A stretch of DNA of 64,000 nucleotides from JALEFZ01 sp964564415 (GTDB taxonomy: Bacteria > Bacteroidota > Bacteroidia > J057), in the NCBI GenBank assembly GCA_964564415.1, contig CAZMAV010000018.1:24449-88448 (forward strand), written 5' to 3'. How positions within the stretch are numbered: position 1 is the stretch's first letter; every line of letters begins with the position of its first letter. Under the pieces are notes generated by a model, which saw nothing but the letters and a program-made list of their open reading frames with translations, was not told the origin of the DNA and ran no database searches. Positions 8,471-17,827 of this stretch are shown here, piece after piece. The position numbers and the translations under genes were made by a program.

Positions 8471-8869
8471 ATGGCTATCAAAATTCCTGCACATGAATAC
8501 GAACTCATTCCTATACGCTCCGGAGGACCTGGAGGCCAGCACGTCAATAAGGTAGAAAGTGGGATACAGCTGAGGTTTGACATACAAGCCTCTTCCCTTT
8601 CTAATGGGTTGAAGCAAAGAATCCTCAAACTACGGGACAAGAGAATCACCAAAGAAGGTATCCTCGTCATCGAGGCCACCGGACATCGATCCCAGCACAA
8701 AAATAGAGAAGAGGCCATCTCCAGGCTAAAAAAATTGGTCAAAAAGGCCCTCAAACGTCCCAAAAATAGGGTCCCCACCAAGCCGACCAAGGCTTCCAAA
8801 GAAGCCCGGCTAAAAAGAAAAAAGAAAAGGGGAGAGATCAAAAAGAACCGCGGAAAGGTAAATTATTAA
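8471..8869 (+). CDS. arfB: Alternative ribosome-rescue factor ArfB (peptidyl-tRNA hydrolase)
   Basis: This is a 132-residue class I release-factor homologue with the catalytic GGQ motif in RSGGPGGQHVNKVES near residue 20. It lacks the codon-recognition domains of RF1/RF2. The Lys/Arg-rich C-terminal tail (KKRGEIKKNRGK) is the part that enters the empty mRNA channel of stalled ribosomes in ArfB. It releases peptidyl-tRNA from non-stop complexes. The size and basic tail separate it from full-length release factors. It begins 3 bp after the hybrid kinase stop, so the two are probably co-transcribed. Confidence 0.92.
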   Translation: MAIKIPAHEYELIPIRSGGPGGQHVNKVESGIQLRFDIQASSLSNGLKQRILKLRDKRITKEGILVIEATGHRSQHKNREEAISRLKKLVKKALKRPKNRVPTKPTKASKEARLKRKKKRGEIKKNRGKVNY

Positions 8870-9134
8870 AGCTTGCTCCCCTTTATTTGTCTCCATCTTT
8901 CTTATATTTATAGAGAAGTGATTGTCAGGAATCTTGTTTGGCGATACAATCCATCGCACGATTGAGGTTGAAAAAATAATATTTGCTCACCTTTCGACAG
9001 TGCCATTGCCCTTGTTCATGATGATCACAGCCGGAGCAAGGCCCTCATCTGCTCCATACCTTGTTACCAAAAAAGAGGAAGGAGAAAACATTGAGCTCTT
9101 CCCTCAGCCACGATCACCGAAAATAAAATACCTC

Positions 9135-12100
9135 ATGGTGAGGATTACCTGTTTACTGTTCCTGCTGGCGATAGGTGCCTGTACAGGGCTAAGTATTGCC
9201 CAAGATTCCAGGATAGATTCGCTGAAAGAAGTCATCGCAGCCAAACCCGACAGCCTGAGCCTTCCCTTTCTGGACTCCCTCGCAGATGAATTTAACCGGA
9301 TACAGGCATGGGATTCAGTGAAGTTTTACAATGACATAGGCTATGAACTTGCCCGTAGATACCAGGACAGTACTACCCTCCTCCAATTTCTGTTTAATTA
9401 CAGTCCTTATTACAAAAGTCTGGGCGACAGCACAAAGGCTGATAGTTTTAGTCAGGCAGCTTATTACATCAAGGGCCTCATAGGCAGTCCATTAACCAAA
9501 GAATTCAATCGGATCAACAATTCTATTCAGTCAACAAAGATCCAAAATGGCCTTCTTATTTATGAAGACAGCAGCAAATCTGTAGGCTTCGATTCTGCCC
9601 AAGCCCTTTTTCGAGCGGGAAAATTTAAAGCCAATTGGAATATTGCCCCCTCTGAGGATGTTTATACCTGGGTTCGGTTCAGGATACAGGGCTATCCTGA
9701 CTCCTCAATCCGGGCACTTTTTATGGTGGGAATGGAAGCGTTAAGTTGGGATACCGTTGAGGTCTACCTTCCCATCGACAATGGCAATTACAGCAAAGAA
9801 CTGACGGGGCTTAAGGTCAAAAAAGAAGATAAAAACGGGATCAAGGATTGGAGAAGCTTTTTCTATGTCAATCTTCCGGCGGGCTCCGATACCACAATTT
9901 GGCTTAAGTTGTATACCGCTCGCATGGAAGTTCCTACGAGGAGCTACTACATCTCTCAATTGGAGGCCGACTACATAAAAAATTATCAGGCCAGCACTGA
10001 GCGCTATCTATATATTTTCCTGGGTATCCTTATGGCTATGGGCATGTACTTTTTGCTATTGGCCATTACCACAAAGGAGGAATCCTATATCCCCTACCTC
10101 ATCTACCTCTCAGGGGTCATTCTTTTTTCCCTGAATGCTTTGAAGTACCATGAATGGATCATGGAATACCCTGTCTACGACTGGTTTGTCTATATTATAG
10201 CCATAGGAGTGGCGGGTTTTGGACTCCTGACCTTTGCCAAAAAATACCTCAATATCGAAGAGCTGTCGCCCCGTTGGCACAGAATCTCAAATATCTTTGT
10301 CGTCCTTTTCATCATTCCCCCGATTTACCTGACCCTGGCCATCATCGGAGAGTTTTTATATGAAGCCGCTTTTCAGGAGTTCCTCGAGAGTAACTTTTTG
10401 GAGGCCAGCACCAACATCATGGTCCTTTCCCTTACTATCATGATTAGCCTGGGCCTGATTCTCACTTTGGTTCTCGGTATTATTGCCTATCGAAAGGGCT
10501 TCAAACCAGCCTCTTCCTACCTGATCGCCATGTCTTTTCTTATTTTAATGGTAGGACTGCCCCCCCTCCCATTGCTGATTGCCCCAATCTACACCCTCGT
10601 CAGGATATCTTTGTCAGAAATAGCTCTGATCGCTGAGGCAGGTATCGTCCTTCAATTGATCTTCTTTGCGCTGGGGGTAGGACAGAAGATCAACCTTTTG
10701 GAAAAGGACAACGCCAAGGTATTGAAAGAAAGACTTGAAATAGAAAAAGATTCCAATCAGAAGCTCCTTCAAGCTGACAAACTAAAAGACGAATTTTTAG
10801 CCAATACCTCTCACGAACTCAGGACTCCCCTCAATGGCATACTGGGATTGAGCGAAGCCGTCTATGACGGGATTACAGGTCCTACAACCCCTGAAATGCG
10901 GGAAAATCTGGCCATGGTTATCAGCAGTGCCCGCCGCCTCAGTGGCCTGGTCAATGACCTGCTGGACTTTTCCCGACTCAGAAATTACGACCTGGACCTG
11001 CAGCTCCGTCCCCTGGACTTCAACTCCCTTGCCGATGTCGTCATGCGGGTATCTATGTCTCTCCTGGGTGGCAAAAGGATTAACCTCCACAAAGAATTGA
11101 AGGATGACCTTCCGCCTGTAATGGCTGATGAAAACCGCCTCCAACAAATCCTCTACAACCTCCTGGGCAATGCCATCAAATTTACCAAAGAAGGAAATGT
11201 CATCCTCAAAGCTGAAGAAAAAGCGGATCATCTTCTGATTTCCGTGGTCGATACGGGCATCGGCATCCCAGAGGATAAGCAGGAGCGCATCTTCCAGTCC
11301 TTTGAGCAGGGCGATGGCTCTACAGCAAGGAAATATGGGGGCACAGGACTGGGCCTGAGCATTACCCGGCAACTGGTAGAACTCCATGGGGGAGAAATCG
11401 GGCTGGAATCGGAGCTGGGCAAGGGCTCCACCTTTTGGTTTACCCTTCCCCTAGCCAAAGAAGAGGATAGCTACCCTCCTAAGACCCATGCCCCGTATAC
11501 TTCACCCGAAGGAATTCTCTCAGGTGTACAAGTCCCACAGGCTAAAGAGGGGGGCGAAATTTCTGAACCTCATCCCTCCCTGCAAAACTACCCAGAGGAT
11601 TCTATATATCGAATTTTGGTGGTGGACGATGAACCTGTCAACCGGCAGGTCTTGAAAAACCACCTTTCTGCCAAGCCTTATTATGTTACCACCGTCATGA
11701 ACGGAGTCGAAGCTCTGGAAGCCATCGAATCTGATCAGGAATTTGATTTGGTGCTACTCGATGTGATGATGCCTAAGCTTTCCGGCTTTGAAGTATGCCA
11801 AAGGCTCCGAGAAAAATATCTTCCCTCTGAACTTCCCATCATCATGATCACGGCCAAGAATCAGGTATCAGATCTGGTCTCGGGACTTACCTTTGGGGCC
11901 AACGACTACATCGTTAAGCCCTTTTCAAAGCAGGAATTATTGGCCCGGATACAGACCCACCTCAATCTCCTGGACATACACGCAGCCACCAGCCGCTTTG
12001 TTCCCTTCGAGTTTCTGAAATCTCTGGGTAAGGATACCATTACCGATGTCAAGCTTGGTGATCAGGTGGCAAGGGAGGGAACGGTGCTATTTTCTGACAT

Positions 12101-12839
12101 ACGTGGATATACTGGCCTGGCTGAAGGCATGACTCCCCGGCAGACCTTTGCCTTCCTCAACGCCTACCTGGGACGGATGGGTCCTGTGATCCAATCACAT
12201 AGGGGCTTTGTGAACCAGTTCTATGGGGATGGCATCATGGCTTTATTTCTCCAGGAACCCGAAGATGGCCTCAAGGCTGCTATCAAAATGATAAAAACCC
12301 TGGATATCTACAATGAAGAGCGGATCAACAAAGGAAGGGAAGCTGTACATATTGGAATTGGCATGCATACAGGTCAGCTCATGATGGGTATGATTGGGGA
12401 TGACCGCCGCCTGGATACCGGGCTGGTAGCCGACACGGTCAACACCACTTCGCGGATCGAGGGCCTGACTAAGTTTTATGGTTCACCCATCCTCATCAGC
12501 AAAAATCTCTACGAATCTCTGGAAGATCCGAGCTTGTATCACTTCAGGTACCTGGGCAAAACCCTGGTCAAGGGTCGCATCGAACCCCTGGACCTCTACG
12601 AATGCCTGGATGGAGAACTTGGAGAAGCCTTTGAGTGGAAAATGAAGAGCCAGGAAGCCTTTGAGGCAGGTTTAGAGGCCTATTACAACAAAGAGTTTAC
12701 CCGGGCCATGGATGCCTTCAATCAGGTCTTGTCCATTAATGCTGACGACAAGGCCGCCACTTACTTCCGGGATCAGGCCCGAAACCTTCAAGACATGAAA
12801 ATATCTCCTGATTGGACAGGCGTCACTCGGATGGGCTGA
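9135..12839 (+). CDS. Membrane hybrid histidine kinase with receiver and class III nucleotide cyclase
   Basis: The product is a large sensor-effector of about 1234 residues. A signal peptide (MVRITCLLFLLAIGAC) is followed by an extracytoplasmic 7TMR-DISM-type sensor, about seven membrane helices (roughly 290-530), HisKA (NTSHELRTPL, His near 560), HATPase_c (DTGIGIP, GGTGLGLS), and a receiver (VVDDE, LLDVMMP, VKPFSK; about 826-942). A class III adenylate/guanylate cyclase comes next (about 980-1120) with metal Asp residues in FSDIRGYT and FYGDGIMALF and the transition-state pair in DTVNTTSRIEG. A short TPR-like tail ends the protein. Phosphorelay probably controls cAMP or cGMP synthesis. The start at 9135 is chosen for the signal peptide; an upstream frame from 8922 looks non-coding. 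Confidence 0.9.
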   Translation: MVRITCLLFLLAIGACTGLSIAQDSRIDSLKEVIAAKPDSLSLPFLDSLADEFNRIQAWDSVKFYNDIGYELARRYQDSTTLLQFLFNYSPYYKSLGDSTKADSFSQAAYYIKGLIGSPLTKEFNRINNSIQSTKIQNGLLIYEDSSKSVGFDSAQALFRAGKFKANWNIAPSEDVYTWVRFRIQGYPDSSIRALFMVGMEALSWDTVEVYLPIDNGNYSKELTGLKVKKEDKNGIKDWRSFFYVNLPAGSDTTIWLKLYTARMEVPTRSYYISQLEADYIKNYQASTERYLYIFLGILMAMGMYFLLLAITTKEESYIPYLIYLSGVILFSLNALKYHEWIMEYPVYDWFVYIIAIGVAGFGLLTFAKKYLNIEELSPRWHRISNIFVVLFIIPPIYLTLAIIGEFLYEAAFQEFLESNFLEASTNIMVLSLTIMISLGLILTLVLGIIAYRKGFKPASSYLIAMSFLILMVGLPPLPLLIAPIYTLVRISLSEIALIAEAGIVLQLIFFALGVGQKINLLEKDNAKVLKERLEIEKDSNQKLLQADKLKDEFLANTSHELRTPLNGILGLSEAVYDGITGPTTPEMRENLAMVISSARRLSGLVNDLLDFSRLRNYDLDLQLRPLDFNSLADVVMRVSMSLLGGKRINLHKELKDDLPPVMADENRLQQILYNLLGNAIKFTKEGNVILKAEEKADHLLISVVDTGIGIPEDKQERIFQSFEQGDGSTARKYGGTGLGLSITRQLVELHGGEIGLESELGKGSTFWFTLPLAKEEDSYPPKTHAPYTSPEGILSGVQVPQAKEGGEISEPHPSLQNYPEDSIYRILVVDDEPVNRQVLKNHLSAKPYYVTTVMNGVEALEAIESDQEFDLVLLDVMMPKLSGFEVCQRLREKYLPSELPIIMITAKNQVSDLVSGLTFGANDYIVKPFSKQELLARIQTHLNLLDIHAATSRFVPFEFLKSLGKDTITDVKLGDQVAREGTVLFSDIRGYTGLAEGMTPRQTFAFLNAYLGRMGPVIQSHRGFVNQFYGDGIMALFLQEPEDGLKAAIKMIKTLDIYNEERINKGREAVHIGIGMHTGQLMMGMIGDDRRLDTGLVADTVNTTSRIEGLTKFYGSPILISKNLYESLEDPSLYHFRYLGKTLVKGRIEPLDLYECLDGELGEAFEWKMKSQEAFEAGLEAYYNKEFTRAMDAFNQVLSINADDKAATYFRDQARNLQDMKISPDWTGVTRMG

Positions 12840-12881
12840 AAATCATACTGGTAAACTGAAAATTACAAAGCTAGACAACAT

Positions 12882-12991
12882 TGATTATCACGAATCATTT
12901 TTTAGGATACAGCCCCTGGCACTCTTGGGGCTGAAGACAACCTACTTATCATAAGCCCAACAGTGCCATAGCCCTTCATTCGTGATAATCA
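12882..12991. repeat. 110-bp nested inverted repeat
   Basis: Perfect 14-bp arms, TGATTATCACGAAT (12882-12895) and ATTCGTGATAATCA (12978-12991), enclose 82 bp. Inside lies a 7-bp hairpin CAGCCCC/GGGGCTG, and the segment TGGCACT recurs inverted as AGTGCCA. It follows the cyclase gene by 42 bp. The nested symmetry could be a miniature mobile element, a pair of operator sites or a structured RNA. No transposase is nearby. Confidence 0.6.
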
Positions 12992-13312
12992 CTAGCCTCT
13001 AAAAATTCATGGGTCAGAAGGATGGGAAAGCAGAGTTTCCGACGAATAGATTATTTTTGTATGTGAAGGTCATATCAATATTAAGAATCCATTGAGAAAA
13101 TCATGAGATATACAGGATTAAACAAAGAGGAAATTGAAGAACTGTAGGTAAGCAGTCCATCATCAGCATATCAGACACCTGCCCCTCCCTTACCTGTAAA
13201 ATTATTCCAGGCGGATGGCCCGGTGGTATATTGGGCAGATATGTATGGGTTCCTCAAAAAATTTCATGGCCTTCTCGTTTTCCAAGAAAGGCAAGAACCA
13301 ATTCCCATTGCC
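12992..13312. other. Non-coding gap between cyclase and helicase genes
   Basis: No convincing gene is present. The only coding-like trace is a 14-codon frame at 13103-13147 (MRYTGLNKEEIEEL then TAG), which reads like the beginning of a real protein but stops at once, so it may be the stub of a decayed gene. Confidence 0.35.
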
Positions 13313-13320
13313 TATATTTG
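13313..13320 (+). promoter_or_regulatory. Possible -7 promoter box for the helicase gene
   Basis: TATATTTG is an exact match to TAnnTTTG and lies 31 bp upstream of the helicase ATG, a reasonable leader length. No clear TTG -33 element is seen at 17-23 bp. Confidence 0.3.
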
Positions 13321-13351
13321 CAATTGCTGATACGCACAAACAGTTTGATGC

Positions 13352-14590
13352 ATGAAGTTCAAAGATTTTGGCCTTTCTGAGGAGTTACTGAGGAGCCTCG
13401 ACACATTGGGCTACAAAAGGCCTACCGATATTCAGTATAAGGCCATTCCTTCCATCCTAAAGGGAGAGGACGTCCTGGCTATCGCACAGACGGGAACTGG
13501 TAAGACGGCGGCTTTTGCGATTCCGGTGGTGGATCAGCTTCACAAGGGCAAGCGGTCAAAAAGGAGCCTGGGGATTCGCTGTGTTGTTATGGTTCCGACC
13601 CACGAACTGGCCTTACAGACTTCCGGCGTCTTCGCCAAGATTGGTAAGCATACGAGGGTAAAATCCTTTGGTGTATTTGGGGGAATCGAACAGGCACCCC
13701 AAATCGAGCAGCTCGACAAGGGCCTGGACGTCCTGGTAGCTACCCCCGGGAGGCTCTTCGACCTTCATGCCCAGGGACACATCGACCTCCGCGACCTGGA
13801 AGTTCTTATCCTCGACGAGGCAGATCACATGCTGGACATGGGATTCTACCAAGACATCAAGGACCTCATTAAGCTGATCCCCCGAAATCGCCAGACCCTT
13901 TATTTTTCGGCTACCATCGACGAGAAGATCAAAAAACTGGCCTATTCCCTGGTTAAGAATCCCATTAGAATTCAGATTTCTCCTAAAAATCCCATTGCCA
14001 AAAATATTGAACACGGCGTGGCAGAGGTGGAAATGGACGACAAACGCTTTTTTCTCGAAAGACTTTTCAAAGAACAAGACGAGAAAAAAATGCTGGTCTT
14101 TGTCCGTACCCGGGTGAGGGCAGAGCGGGTCCACAAAGCCATGGAGCGGGTTGGGATAGAATCTGCCACCCTTCACGGAGAAAAGGAGCAGAAAGAGCGG
14201 ATCGATGCCCTCCAAAGATTTAGGAGCAGCGAGGTTCGCATGCTCATTGCTACCGACGTCAGCGCCAGGGGGCTGGACATTCCCGATGTGGAGCAGGTGG
14301 TGAACTATGACATGCCCGAAAGAGGAGATATATACGTTCACCGGATCGGAAGAACAGGGAGGGCAAAGCAAAGGGGAACGGCTATTTCCTTTTGCAGTTC
14401 GGAGGAGAAGGAAAAGCTCGAGCTAATCGAATCTTACATAGATGACTTCATCCCAGTCCTAGACATACAAAAGTCTGATTATGCCCAGACCCTCCAACTT
14501 TTTGGGAGAGAGGAAAGCAACTGGAAGGGCCTCTTGAAAGAAATTGAGGAGGAAGATAAAAAACGTAGGAAGAAGAAAAAGCGAAAATAG
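13352..14590 (+). CDS. DEAD-box ATP-dependent RNA helicase, RhlE-like
   Basis: This 412-residue helicase has the complete superfamily 2 motif set: Q motif around KRPTDIQYKAI, Walker A AQTGTGKT (residues 45-52), TPGRL, LDEADHMLDMG, FSATI, ATDVSARGLDIP and HRIGRTGR. The core matches the short RhlE/CshA-type helicases that remodel RNA in ribosome assembly and mRNA turnover. The C-terminus is a strongly basic Lys/Arg tail (KKRRKKKKRK), a common RNA-binding extension. It acts in the cytoplasm. It appears monocistronic, with its own candidate promoter at 13313. Confidence 0.93.
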   Translation: MKFKDFGLSEELLRSLDTLGYKRPTDIQYKAIPSILKGEDVLAIAQTGTGKTAAFAIPVVDQLHKGKRSKRSLGIRCVVMVPTHELALQTSGVFAKIGKHTRVKSFGVFGGIEQAPQIEQLDKGLDVLVATPGRLFDLHAQGHIDLRDLEVLILDEADHMLDMGFYQDIKDLIKLIPRNRQTLYFSATIDEKIKKLAYSLVKNPIRIQISPKNPIAKNIEHGVAEVEMDDKRFFLERLFKEQDEKKMLVFVRTRVRAERVHKAMERVGIESATLHGEKEQKERIDALQRFRSSEVRMLIATDVSARGLDIPDVEQVVNYDMPERGDIYVHRIGRTGRAKQRGTAISFCSSEEKEKLELIESYIDDFIPVLDIQKSDYAQTLQLFGREESNWKGLLKEIEEEDKKRRKKKKRK

Positions 14591-14651
14591 TAAGGATGAA
14601 GGCAGGGCCCTCATCCTTTTGAAAATGCTTGTGCTATCGGGCCTCCTTAAA

Positions 14652-15107
14652 CTATTTCTGGCAATCAACCTGCTTTCCCCGGAGCTCACAGGCTCGATTT
14701 TCCTTGCAAATACATCTCAACTCTTTCCGAGGTTGGACCTTATTGTCTCCATTTTTATCCAACCAAAATAGCTGACAACTGCTACAACCCCGCTTGTCGC
14801 AGCCTATTTTGTAGCACTTACCCTTTCTTTTTACCGTAATGGGAGAGGGAAGTCGCTTAGCTTTGGAGGGAATATTCAAGGATTTGGACATGGATGCTGA
14901 CACAGGCTTGGCCGATCTGCGAACCTGAGGAGAAAGGTCAAAAACAGCATCTCCTTTAAAAACAGGATCGTTTCCAATAATCCGCACGGGGTTCTTGAAC
15001 CAGATCATGGTATCATTGAATATTTTGGTGGTCTGAGCCTGGGCCTGACCTCCCATCAAACACATCAAACAGAGGACAAGGATTGCATACCAAGATTTCG
15101 CTTTCAT
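14652..15107 (-). CDS. Secreted cysteine-rich protein of unknown function
   Basis: The start is placed at MKAKSWYAILVL, where a signal peptide ending in GGQAQAQ begins. The 151-residue product has a Ser/Lys/Pro-rich middle and a compact C-terminal third with eight cysteines in about 50 residues, including CYKIGC, GCSSC, CIC and a final C. An aspartate/asparagine-rich loop (WLDKNGDNKVQPRKE) between the cysteines resembles a calcium-binding turn of the EF-hand or dockerin kind, but only one is present. No family is recognised. Four disulfides are plausible in the periplasm or outside the cell. Confidence 0.6.
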   Translation of the reverse strand: MKAKSWYAILVLCLMCLMGGQAQAQTTKIFNDTMIWFKNPVRIIGNDPVFKGDAVFDLSPQVRRSAKPVSASMSKSLNIPSKAKRLPSPITVKRKGKCYKIGCDKRGCSSCQLFWLDKNGDNKVQPRKELRCICKENRACELRGKQVDCQK

Positions 15108-15281
15108 AAGGCTTTCAAATTTAAGTGTTGTTAATTGTGTAATGAATAGTCTCCCAGGCCCATCCAAACGTAACATTTTCAGCCAAACCGATGATGTAGA
15201 TCAGCATGATACATACGTAATGCTCAGTTACTTGCAAAAAATAATTAAAGATATTTTTTCTAAATACTCTTTAGATGAAAC

Positions 15282-17153
15282 TTATAAAAGGCTATTCTTT
15301 GCTCTCCTTTTGTCCAACCATTCGGGCATTTCCTCCTCCAGCATTTTTTGAGCGTATTCGTAGCCCAGGTTGACCGCTTTTATGTAGGCCTTCCAGTTGA
15401 TAATTCCTACGGCTCCCATGGGAGGATTAAGGTAGAGATCCGAAAGAGCGATATTTTGTTGTTTTTTGTTGCTGCTTCCCAGGATGATGGATCGCCAGAT
15501 GGTACTGATCAGACGGGGAAAATCGTAGGAATCTCTGGAAAGTAAACGTGTTCTTAAAATTTCCAGGGATGTAGGAAAGCTCTCAAAGGGTATGTCCATT
15601 TCCTGAGGGATCTCGGGGTCTACAGCGATTATTTTACCTACTCCCTCCTCTCTCATGAGGTCTACGGGTAGGTTGTTCAAGGCTCCTCCGTCGATGTACA
15701 TGGCTTTATCTCTGATCATGGGTGGCAAAACGCCGGGGATGGCCAGGGAACAACGAACAGCCTCCCAAAGAGGGCCCTTATCCAGGCGCTGGACTTCAGC
15801 TGTGTGCATGTTGGAGGATACACAAAAGAAATTGGTCCAAAGGTCTTCGACATCATAATCGTCAAAAAGCCGCTTGAGCATCTGATCGATCCTCCTACCC
15901 CTCGAAAGAGCTATGATGGGATAGAGATTGTAGTCTCCTACGGGGCTTTTTCTGGCAAAATTTTTCTTCCCCTGTTCAAACATGGTCTCGTAGTCCCTGT
16001 TCATGGCCATCTCAGCCGCAAAGACCGCTCCTATGCTGGTTCCTGCAAAAAAGTCGATGTCAATCCCTTTTTCCTGCAAGGCACGATACACCCCCAGATG
16101 GGCAAATCCCTTGGCTCCTCCCCCTCCCAAGACCAGGCCCAGGGTCTCCCCGCTCATGAAGCGCGCAAGCCTGGCAAAATCACCTTCCTTGTCCCAGCGC
16201 ACATGGTAATGGCGAAATACCTTTCGGGGCCTCAGCCAGCGACGGGTGATTCGAGGAATTTGATCTGAATATTTGTGAAGAAGGACCAGCTCCTGCCGGG
16301 AACTGTCTGCCATAAGACCATTCTCCAACCATTCTTTTTCCACCTGGCCGGGTTCTGCAGCGTCTTCAAAATTAGCCAGAAGAAGGAGGCGATCGGCCTG
16401 ACGTATACACCTTCGGGTCCAGGCATCATATTCATGTCCTACCTCGTAGACCACAAATTTGTAGATAAATTCTTGTTCGTCCAGCCAACTGGTCAGGCGG
16501 GCATGCATAGCGTCACCCTCGGTCACTTTGGGGGCGTAGGGGATGGAGGAGAGTTGGCTGATATTTTCCCGGTTCAGGAAGAGGACCTTGCCATAATGGC
16601 TCAGATGCACGACCAGTCTTTGGCATACTTCTTTGGCGGGTACACGAGAACTCAGGGGTAGGAGCCCCACATTGACGACGGGAGGCTTGAGGTTATCGGC
16701 GTAAATGCGGTTGTTGAAGCGACTGATGATCAGGCGGGAAATGTTGATGGCCGACTGGGGGAATGTCTGTACAAGCCGATCAAAGGTAGACTTTGAAATC
16801 TTGACCAATAGGCTGTCCCGAATAGACAAAATATCCGCAGAACGGGGATCACCCGTAAAAAGGGCCATCTCGCCCACGCTTTCTCCCTTGGCTACCTCTC
16901 CGATCAAACGCTTGCCCCCATCTACCTCCCTGATCCAGGCCTGTAGGCGACCACTAATCAGGATGTACATGCTGTCTCCCTTATCTCCCTGACGCACCAA
17001 AAGCCGATTGGCAGGAAGCTCGATCCACTCCAGCAAATCCGCAAACTGCTCGAAAGTGTCGTCTTCCATCTCTCCAAAATACTTTTGTAGGGCGGGTCGA
17101 AGCCTTAGCGCTTTGAGCTCAGACTGAGACGATAATGGATACAGGTCTGACAT
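15282..17153 (-). CDS. Cyclic-nucleotide-binding patatin-like phospholipase (NTE type)
   Basis: The 623-residue protein combines an N-terminal cyclic-nucleotide-binding/CAP-like beta-roll (about residues 15-145, with RLIGEVAKGESVGEMALF as phosphate-binding cassette) with a C-terminal patatin domain (about 340-520). The patatin oxyanion loop is GGGGAKGFAH, the nucleophile elbow is GTSIG and the catalytic Asp is in DGGALNNLP, so the Ser-Asp dyad is intact. This layout is that of neuropathy-target-esterase-like lysophospholipases. The middle region (about 160-330) is a linker domain typical of the family. Binding of cAMP or cGMP may gate lipid hydrolysis; a cyclase is encoded 2.4 kb away. Confidence 0.9.
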   Translation of the reverse strand: MSDLYPLSSQSELKALRLRPALQKYFGEMEDDTFEQFADLLEWIELPANRLLVRQGDKGDSMYILISGRLQAWIREVDGGKRLIGEVAKGESVGEMALFTGDPRSADILSIRDSLLVKISKSTFDRLVQTFPQSAINISRLIISRFNNRIYADNLKPPVVNVGLLPLSSRVPAKEVCQRLVVHLSHYGKVLFLNRENISQLSSIPYAPKVTEGDAMHARLTSWLDEQEFIYKFVVYEVGHEYDAWTRRCIRQADRLLLLANFEDAAEPGQVEKEWLENGLMADSSRQELVLLHKYSDQIPRITRRWLRPRKVFRHYHVRWDKEGDFARLARFMSGETLGLVLGGGGAKGFAHLGVYRALQEKGIDIDFFAGTSIGAVFAAEMAMNRDYETMFEQGKKNFARKSPVGDYNLYPIIALSRGRRIDQMLKRLFDDYDVEDLWTNFFCVSSNMHTAEVQRLDKGPLWEAVRCSLAIPGVLPPMIRDKAMYIDGGALNNLPVDLMREEGVGKIIAVDPEIPQEMDIPFESFPTSLEILRTRLLSRDSYDFPRLISTIWRSIILGSSNKKQQNIALSDLYLNPPMGAVGIINWKAYIKAVNLGYEYAQKMLEEEMPEWLDKRRAKNSLL

Positions 17154-17157
17154 GGTC

Positions 17158-17165
17158 CAAAGGTA
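17158..17165 (-). promoter_or_regulatory. Possible -7 box almost touching the phospholipase start codon
   Basis: On the minus strand TACCTTTG matches TAnnTTTG exactly and ends 4 bp before the ATG at 17153. If functional, the transcript would be essentially leaderless. A TTG at the expected -33 distance is not seen. Confidence 0.25.
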
Positions 17166-17323
17166 TATCTAATAAAATTAATGAAATTAGACCAAAAGCC
17201 TAAGCCAACCATCTCTCAGACAAATATTGATCTTTAGCTGTAATAAATACCCCTATGATTATACCAAGTAATTGAGCAGGATTTTTACATAAAATCAGGT
17301 TATACCCATCAGGAGCAAAGAGA

Positions 17324-17827
17324 ATGAGCAAAACCTCAGAACATGAATTTCGAGAGTTGCTGGAGCGAAATCGTCCCCGCCTGATCAGGATTTGTAGAAT
17401 ATATGGTCGGAAAGAGGAAGAGAAAGACCTCTTTCAAGAGATCGCCTATCAAATATGGAGGTCCATGGATAATTTTCGGGGAGAAGCCTCTATCGATACT
17501 TTTCTTTACAGGATAGCCCTCAATACTGCCCTGGTATTTAAGTCGAAGCAAAAAAAGAAAAAAGCCGATGTATCCATAGAAGATGCCCCACTTCCGGCTT
17601 ATCAGCCCGACGTAGCAGAAGAAATCGATCGAAAAAGCAAGCTGAATTGGCTTTATGGAGCCATCAAAAATTTAAAGTCTGTGGATCAATCCCTGATCTT
17701 ACTTTACCTGGAAGGAATGTCCTATGAAGAAATCGCTGAAGTCTCCGGCCTTAAAGTCAACCACGTGGGGGTCAAGCTCAATCGAATCAAGAAAAAGCTA
17801 TCGAACAGCCTAAAAATCAAAAAATAA
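17324..17827 (+). CDS. ECF-type RNA polymerase sigma factor
   Basis: This 167-residue sigma-70-family factor has only regions 2 and 4. Region 2 contains RIYGRKEEEKDLFQEIAYQIW and the promoter-melting segment FRGEASIDTFLYRIA. Region 4 (about residues 110-160) has the helix-turn-helix MSYEEIAEVSGLKVNHVGVK that reads the -35 element. The two are joined by a Lys-rich linker. Its stop overlaps the ATG of the next membrane-protein gene by one base, so the pair is translationally coupled, the usual sign of a sigma factor and its membrane regulator. The regulon is not known. Confidence 0.92.
   Translation: MSKTSEHEFRELLERNRPRLIRICRIYGRKEEEKDLFQEIAYQIWRSMDNFRGEASIDTFLYRIALNTALVFKSKQKKKKADVSIEDAPLPAYQPDVAEEIDRKSKLNWLYGAIKNLKSVDQSLILLYLEGMSYEEIAEVSGLKVNHVGVKLNRIKKKLSNSLKIKK

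Noticed and set aside
8922..9134. N-terminal extension of the kinase-cyclase gene
   Set aside because: The 71 extra residues are not protein-like for this family, and a clear signal peptide begins at 9135.
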